DNA of 16,448 bases from Candidatus Nitrosopolaris nunavutensis (lineage in GTDB: Archaea; Thermoproteota; Nitrososphaeria; Nitrososphaerales; Nitrososphaeraceae): NCBI GenBank assembly GCA_002501855.1, contig DAOM01000219.1, forward strand, positions 1-16,448, written 5' to 3'. Below, piece by piece: positions 12,030 to 16,448 of the stretch. The notes under the pieces are model-generated. The model worked only from the letters and a program-made list of their open reading frames with translations, searched no databases and had not been told where the DNA came from. Both the position numbers and the translations under genes were made by a program. The stretch's first letter is position 1. Each line of letters begins with the position of its first letter.

Positions 12030-12407
12030 ATGCAAAACAGACGATGGAAACTATCCGCCATTAGCATCGCGGCAGCTTTTACAATTGGAATTCTCGCACT
12101 ATTTTTATCGTCTCAAGCTACGGCCGCACCATCAACTCCATCTCTTCAAGCTAAGGCCGCACCACCAACCCCATCTCCTAATGCAGTGCTGACTAAACCG
12201 CTACTTGCTATTGCGGCGGCAATTGCGATAGCTGGAGGATTGATTGGTACCGGCAATGCTCAGCAAGGTATCGGTGCTGCGGGTATGGGTATAATAGCCG
12301 AGAAGCCTGAGAAATTTGGCCAGGTATTGTTCTTCTTCGTTATTCCAGAAACCCTTTGGATCATTGGCTTTGTACTTGGGATAATTCTCTTGCTCGGTAT
12401 TCTCTAG
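12030..12407 (+). CDS. atpK: A-type ATP synthase subunit K (membrane proteolipid, c-ring)
   Basis: This 125-residue ring subunit carries the ions through the membrane rotor. Residues about 10-28 are a hydrophobic signal-like segment (AISIAAAFTIGILALFLSSQ) ending in ATAAP, a likely cleavage region. Residues 29-50 are two 11-residue repeats (QATAAPSTPSL, QAKAAPPTPSP), and the same duplication is visible in the DNA with a 33-nt period. The mature hairpin has TM1 LLAIAAAIAIAGGLIGTGN, the polar loop GIIAEKPEKFGQ and TM2 VLFFFVIPETLWIIGFVLG with the ion-binding Glu107. It has one ion-binding hairpin, like bacterial c and many archaeal K subunits. It is first in the operon. Confidence 0.93.
   Translation: MQNRRWKLSAISIAAAFTIGILALFLSSQATAAPSTPSLQAKAAPPTPSPNAVLTKPLLAIAAAIAIAGGLIGTGNAQQGIGAAGMGIIAEKPEKFGQVLFFFVIPETLWIIGFVLGIILLLGIL
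12114..12179 (+). repeat. 33-nt tandem repeat inside atpK
   Basis: Two imperfect copies beginning CAAGCTA-GGCCGCACCA at 12114 and 12147 encode the 11-residue Ala/Pro/Thr repeats between the signal segment and the mature proteolipid. Confidence 0.75.
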
Positions 12408-12418
12408 CAACAGTCGAC

Positions 12419-12976
12419 ATGAGTATCGAGACTTTCATAGAGGAAATAAATAGCAGAAAGAGAAGGGAACTGGAAGCCTTGGATACACGACTAGCTAAAG
12501 AAAAAACAGCCTTACAAATTAAGAAAGACAATTCGATAAAGGACATGCACGAGTATTTCTCAAACGAGGCGAAGCTAAAGTCAGAAAGAGAGGCAGCGAG
12601 GATTGTTGAGGCAGCGAGGCTGCAGGCGAAGAAAATTTTATTTGATGCAATTAATCTAAATCTAGATTCTGCATTTGAGGTCATCAAAGAGGGGCTAAGG
12701 AGCTATGCAAACAGTAGTGAATACAACGTAGCATTACAGAAAATTATAGTGACCGCTAAGATGAACCTGGGGCCTAAAATAAAAGTTAGCTGTCGTGAAC
12801 AGGATCGCTCACCTTTGGCAGAGCTAGGTGTAACTGTCATCAAGACAATCCAGACGATAGGTGGAGTAATAGCGGAAAATGAAAATGGCACCAAGGAACT
12901 TGACTTGACCTTCGAAGAGCTTCTGAGGATACACGATGATGAAGCAAAAAGTTTAATCATGGAGGATTTACTGTAG
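12419..12976 (+). CDS. atpE: A-type ATP synthase subunit E (peripheral stalk)
   Basis: This 185-residue stator subunit has an N-terminal half that is a charged, heptad-rich coiled coil (SIETFIEEINSRKRRELEAL, then EAKLKSEREAARIVEAARLQ). In the family it pairs with the H/G stalk helix. The globular C-terminal half (ALQKIIVTAKMNLGPKI, LGVTVIKTIQTIGGVIAENE, LDLTFEELLRIH) binds the catalytic head. The ATG at 12419 is chosen; the frame is open 21 codons further back, but those residues overlap atpK and do not fit the family. The gene begins 11 nt after atpK and ends in a 1-nt overlap with atpC. Confidence 0.92.
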   Translation: MSIETFIEEINSRKRRELEALDTRLAKEKTALQIKKDNSIKDMHEYFSNEAKLKSEREAARIVEAARLQAKKILFDAINLNLDSAFEVIKEGLRSYANSSEYNVALQKIIVTAKMNLGPKIKVSCREQDRSPLAELGVTVIKTIQTIGGVIAENENGTKELDLTFEELLRIHDDEAKSLIMEDLL

Positions 12977-14046
12977 TGCCGACTTCACAATATTCATCTT
13001 CATTCGGAAGATTACAGGCATTATCCGTAAACTTTCTGTCGCCAGCGCTTATGCAGGATTTACTTAAGGTAAAGGATGTTTTGGAGATGGTAAAAATGTT
13101 GCAAGGAACATGGTACGGCGAAGAGATTGAAAAGGCGGCTTCTATATATCAACCTCCGGATTTGCTCGAAGTGGCTTTAAATCGCCATTTGGTAAAGGTT
13201 AATAAGATTGCCTTAGAAGCATCTCCGTTCAACGGTAAAAATGCAGTCCGAGCATATTTGTTAAAATGGGATATATACAACATAGAGTTGATACTATCAT
13301 CCAAAAACATGGCAAGGACAATTACAGAGACAGAACCGTTCTTGGTGTCTAGCCGCAATTTCCCTGCAGGAATCTCGGCGGGTAATATTCCACATGACGA
13401 GATAAAAATTATCTTGTCTCAATCTGGGGTTGAGGCGGCAGTAAATCAGTTGCTCAAATATAGCTATGGAACAATACTTTTGCAGTATATTGATGCGTAT
13501 CAAAAGACCTCTGATCTCGGACCTATGGTGGCCGGTTTACAGGCATACTACTATCAAACTTTGATCGAATCACTAAGATTTTTTCAAGGTGACGAAGGCA
13601 TTATCAGAGAAATGTTTAGAACCGAGATAGACAAGAAGAATATTCTTAACCTATTGAAGGGAAAAGAAATGAATGCTGACAAGTCGATTGTCGGCAAACA
13701 TGTCGTAGGTGGCGGAGGAATCCCAGTAAGCGAACTAATGGACATGTACGGAGTTAATAACGTGCTAGAATTTGTAAATAGGATAGAGAACTATTTTCCC
13801 TTGGGCGAAGCTGTAGTTCAATACAGGAACACTGGCAGTTTAGTCGACTTCGAGATTGGTCTAGATAAATTTATCAATAACAAATATGTAAATAAACTGA
13901 AGAATATTGCACTCTCAATAGGCTCAATATTCTACTTCATAATCACGGCCGAGCATGAGCGTGAAAATATTAGAAGAATGGCCTATGGCAAAAGATACAA
14001 TATTTCAACTGATCGGATAGCCTCCATGATGATGATAAATGAGTGA
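12976..14046 (+). CDS. atpC: A-type ATP synthase subunit C (V-ATPase subunit d-like)
   Basis: This 356-residue all-helical funnel protein connects the central stalk to the proteolipid ring. Recognisable segments are YSSSFGRLQALSVNFLSP at the start, AVRAYLLKWDIYNIELILS near 90-110, FQGDEGIIREMFRTEIDKKN and ILNLLKGKEM in the middle, and NIALSIGSIFYFIITAEHER near the end. These fit the vATP-synt_AC39 family, and the length is normal. The GTG start at 12976 uses the last base of the atpE stop. The stop overlaps atpF by 8 nt. Confidence 0.93.
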   Translation: MPTSQYSSSFGRLQALSVNFLSPALMQDLLKVKDVLEMVKMLQGTWYGEEIEKAASIYQPPDLLEVALNRHLVKVNKIALEASPFNGKNAVRAYLLKWDIYNIELILSSKNMARTITETEPFLVSSRNFPAGISAGNIPHDEIKIILSQSGVEAAVNQLLKYSYGTILLQYIDAYQKTSDLGPMVAGLQAYYYQTLIESLRFFQGDEGIIREMFRTEIDKKNILNLLKGKEMNADKSIVGKHVVGGGGIPVSELMDMYGVNNVLEFVNRIENYFPLGEAVVQYRNTGSLVDFEIGLDKFINNKYVNKLKNIALSIGSIFYFIITAEHERENIRRMAYGKRYNISTDRIASMMMINE

Positions 14047-14389
14047 ATTAATTTCCAGAAAAGGATTGAATCGAAAGATAGCAGTCTTAGGGGAGCGTGA
14101 GCTGGTAATGGGTTATCGGCTGCTTGGTATAGAAGACGCCTTTATTGTGAGCATGGATGGTGCTGAGGTCAATAAAACATTGCAACGATTGATGTCTTCG
14201 AAAGAATTCGCTTTGATTATTGCTAGCAACTCAGTTCGCTACGCCCTTTCCGAAGGCTTTAGAGAGAGTGTTGAAGCATCAATAGAACCTCTCGTGTTAT
14301 TTATGCCTGCCTTCGAAGGTAACATTCAGGAAGAGTCGATAGCTTCTTTGGCAAGACGAGTACTTGGAATCAGTATTCAGATGGGTTGA
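14039..14389 (+). CDS. atpF: A-type ATP synthase subunit F
   Basis: This 116-residue Rossmann-like subunit sits on the central rotor stalk. The chain begins SELISRKGLNRKIAVLGERE, followed by LVMGYRLLGIEDAFIV, the core FALIIASNSVRYALSEGFR and the helical end EESIASLARRVLGISI. The IAVLGERELVMGYRLLGI pattern is typical of the family (G-x8-F/YRLLGI). It starts inside the end of atpC and ends in a 4-nt overlap with atpA, so the operon is translationally coupled throughout. Confidence 0.92.
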   Translation: MSELISRKGLNRKIAVLGERELVMGYRLLGIEDAFIVSMDGAEVNKTLQRLMSSKEFALIIASNSVRYALSEGFRESVEASIEPLVLFMPAFEGNIQEESIASLARRVLGISIQMG

Positions 14390-16164
14390 ATGATGACATG
14401 GCAGAGTCTCTAGTCTCACGTATCTCCGGACCCGTAGTAGTGGCAACGGGGCTTGAAGGAGCACAAATGTACGATGTAGTGCGAATCGGGGAGTTAGGCC
14501 TGGTAGGAGAAATTATCCGACTTGAGGGTAACAAAGCGACAGTTCAAGTTTACGAGGATACTACGGGCCTACGACCAGGAGAAAAACTCGTCAATACGAA
14601 AAGGCCCCTTTCTATTCAACTCGGTCCTGGTCTACTGACCTCGATTTATGATGGCATTCAAAGACCACTCAATATATTAAGAGAACAGAGCGGGGACTTT
14701 ATTGGTAGAGGGAAGACTATTCCTGCGCTGGATCAAGAGAAGAAATGGGAGTTCATCCCGCTCAAGAAAAGAGGGGATGAAGTATGTCAGGGAGAAATCA
14801 TAGGCGAGGTCCAGGAAACACCGTTGATAAAACACAAGATTATGATTCCCTTTGCAACCCAAGGAAAATTAGAAGAAATAAGCGAAGCGAGGTATAATGT
14901 GAATGAAATTGTCGCAACAGTAAAAACTCCGACTACTAAGGTCGATGTTGGGTTATCAAGCTGGTGGACCGTCAGAACGCCCAGACCAGTACTTCGTAAG
15001 CTGCCGCCTGAGTCGCCACTTCTTACTGGTCAGCGAGTTTTGGACACATTTTTCCCAGTCGCAAAAGGAGGAACTGCTGCAATTCCGGGTCCATTTGGAA
15101 GTGGCAAGACAGTGACACAACAACAACTTGCGAAATGGGCCGATAGCGACGTGATAGTTTATGTCGGGTGTGGGGAGAGAGGAAACGAGATGACAGAAGT
15201 GCTTACAACTTTTCCAGAGTTAGAAGATCCTAAATCGAAGCGTCCTCTCATGGAGCGCACAATCCTTGTCGCTAACACCTCGAACATGCCGGTTGCCGCC
15301 CGCGAAGCGAGTATTTACACAGGGATCACAATGGGCGAGTATTACCGTGACATGGGGTATGGCGTCGCGCTAATGGCGGATAGCACTTCTCGATGGGCGG
15401 AGGCCCTCAGGGAAATATCAGGAAGGCTAGAAGAAATGCCTGGAGAGGAAGGATATCCTGCTTATTTGGGAAGGCGGCTCGCAGAATTTTATGAAAGAGG
15501 CGGTAAGGCAATCGTAGTTTCTCCAGAGGAACGCATTGGCTCTTTAACCCTGGTCGGAGCAGTCTCGCCACCAGGCGGAGATTTTTCTGAGCCAGTATCA
15601 CAGAACACGCTTCGGGTTACTAGGGTGTTCTGGGCGCTTGATGCAAGTTTAGCTTCGCGAAGGCACTTTCCTTCAATCAATTGGCTAACGAGCTATTCAC
15701 TATATGCGGACGATATGAGTAACTGGTATAGCCAAAACGTATCGCCGGAGTGGGTTCCTTTGAGGAAGGAGGCCTTAGAAATTTTGCAAAGGGAATCGGA
15801 GTTAGAAGAGATTGTTCAGCTAGTTGGATATGATGCTTTGCCTGAACCAGAGAAAGGAATTCTGGATACAGCTCGCTCGCTTAGAGAAGATTATTTACAA
15901 CAAAGCGCTTACGATGAAGTCGATACTTACACATCCATAAGGAAGCAGTTTTTAATGCTCTCGGTAATCTTAGAATTCGGCAGGATGGAGGCAGACGCAA
16001 TTAAAAAAGGTGTTCGGTCTTCGCGGATCGGTGCTCTGGATGCTAGAAAGCTAATATCAAAAATAAAATGGACCCCTGAAGATCAAGTCGAACAGCTACT
16101 GCGAGAGATCAAGACCAGCATGAGCCAGCAATTTGAGGGTCTGTTGATCCAGGTGACCCAATAA
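14386..16164 (+). CDS. atpA: A-type ATP synthase subunit A (catalytic)
   Basis: This 592-residue catalytic subunit of the A1 head makes or splits ATP. The N-terminal beta-barrel begins [20 protein letters not shown]. The non-homologous insertion typical of A/V catalytic subunits follows (about residues 110-190, with [20 protein letters not shown]). The Walker A loop is GPFGSGKT at 235-242, the catalytic glutamate lies in CGERGNEM near 262-269, and the Walker B region is [32 protein letters not shown] is the conserved segment after it. The length is standard. The TTG at 14386 forms TTGA with the atpF stop; an ATG at 14398 is equally possible and shortens it by four residues. Confidence 0.97.
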   Translation: MNDDMAESLVSRISGPVVVATGLEGAQMYDVVRIGELGLVGEIIRLEGNKATVQVYEDTTGLRPGEKLVNTKRPLSIQLGPGLLTSIYDGIQRPLNILREQSGDFIGRGKTIPALDQEKKWEFIPLKKRGDEVCQGEIIGEVQETPLIKHKIMIPFATQGKLEEISEARYNVNEIVATVKTPTTKVDVGLSSWWTVRTPRPVLRKLPPESPLLTGQRVLDTFFPVAKGGTAAIPGPFGSGKTVTQQQLAKWADSDVIVYVGCGERGNEMTEVLTTFPELEDPKSKRPLMERTILVANTSNMPVAAREASIYTGITMGEYYRDMGYGVALMADSTSRWAEALREISGRLEEMPGEEGYPAYLGRRLAEFYERGGKAIVVSPEERIGSLTLVGAVSPPGGDFSEPVSQNTLRVTRVFWALDASLASRRHFPSINWLTSYSLYADDMSNWYSQNVSPEWVPLRKEALEILQRESELEEIVQLVGYDALPEPEKGILDTARSLREDYLQQSAYDEVDTYTSIRKQFLMLSVILEFGRMEADAIKKGVRSSRIGALDARKLISKIKWTPEDQVEQLLREIKTSMSQQFEGLLIQVTQ

Positions 16165-16448
16165 GTGTCTACGATATCTTTTAAAACACTGTCTAAGATA
16201 GCAGGGCCTCTGATATTTGTAGAGGGTGTGGATAATGCGGCTTATGGGGAAATGGTGGAGATAAAACTTGTAGACGGACAAAGGCGACAGGGTCAAGTGC
16301 TTGACACCAGGAAGGGTCTGGCAGTGGTGCAGGTATTTGGACCAACTTTAGGACTAGGTACTTCGGGAACTTCAACCAGATTTCTTGGACACACTGCTAC
16401 GCTATCGGTATCAGATGAAATGTTAGGCAGGGTATTTGATGGATTGGG
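16165..16448 (+). CDS. atpB: A-type ATP synthase subunit B, N-terminal part, cut by window edge
   Basis: The frame starts at a GTG directly after the atpA stop (TAAGTG) and is open to the right edge (94 codons). It reads VSTISFKTLSKIAGPLIFVE, then GVDNAAYGEMVEIKL, RQGQVLDTRKGLAVVQVFGP and FLGHTATLSVSDEMLGRVFD. This is the standard beta-barrel and crown of the non-catalytic regulatory B subunit. Its nucleotide-site domain and any following D gene lie beyond the window. Confidence 0.93.
   Translation, partial: MSTISFKTLSKIAGPLIFVEGVDNAAYGEMVEIKLVDGQRRQGQVLDTRKGLAVVQVFGPTLGLGTSGTSTRFLGHTATLSVSDEMLGRVFDGL

Noticed and set aside
12356..12418. 21-codon upstream extension of atpE
   Set aside because: It overlaps the end of atpK and the residues do not resemble an E-subunit N-terminus; the ATG at 12419 fits the family.

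Overview
The window looks like chromosomal DNA of an archaeon of the Nitrososphaeria (Thaumarchaeota; ammonia-oxidiser relatives). The grounds are an A-type ATP synthase gene cluster (K-E-C-F-A-B), F420-linked enzymes, a PspA/PspAA pair, archaeal-style TATA boxes about 26 nt before many start codons (leaderless transcripts), and several GTG/TTG starts. No genus is assigned. I see no tRNA, rRNA, CRISPR array, transposase or phage gene. It reads as ordinary core chromosome with several loosely packed intergenic stretches.

Region 1 (1-1621, minus strand): the start of a secreted or membrane-anchored protein that runs off the left edge, and a histidine-phosphatase (phosphoglycerate-mutase fold) gene. 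Region 2 (1622-4025, plus): a divergent promoter region with a 7-bp inverted repeat, then an F420H2:NADP oxidoreductase-like gene, a two-TM small protein, and a translationally coupled PspA/PspAA membrane-stress pair. Region 3 (4026-6206): an AT-rich gap, an 86-residue protein, a minus-strand F420/FMN-binding PPOX-family protein, and a winged-helix regulator whose own promoter carries an inverted repeat. Region 4 (6207-9029): a gap with a doubtful minus-strand ORF, phosphoglycerate kinase and mannosyl-3-phosphoglycerate phosphatase. The last two suggest a branch from 3-phosphoglycerate to the compatible solute mannosylglycerate. Region 5 (9030-12029): sparse DNA holding thioredoxin and an HxlR-family regulator with a YodB-like N-terminal cysteine, several doubtful small ORFs, and a cluster of inverted repeats that may be structured RNAs. 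Region 6 (12030-16448): the tightly packed, overlapping ATP synthase operon, cut off inside atpB.

Three observations deserve most attention. A TACT...AGTA inverted repeat occurs both in the HxlR-regulator promoter and beside the TATA box of the F420 oxidoreductase gene. PspA has an acidic tail and PspAA a strongly basic N-terminal extension. The 0.6 kb in front of the ATP synthase operon has no convincing ORF but contains a stem of 15 potential base pairs and two further foldable elements. All functional calls come from reading the sequence without database searches.
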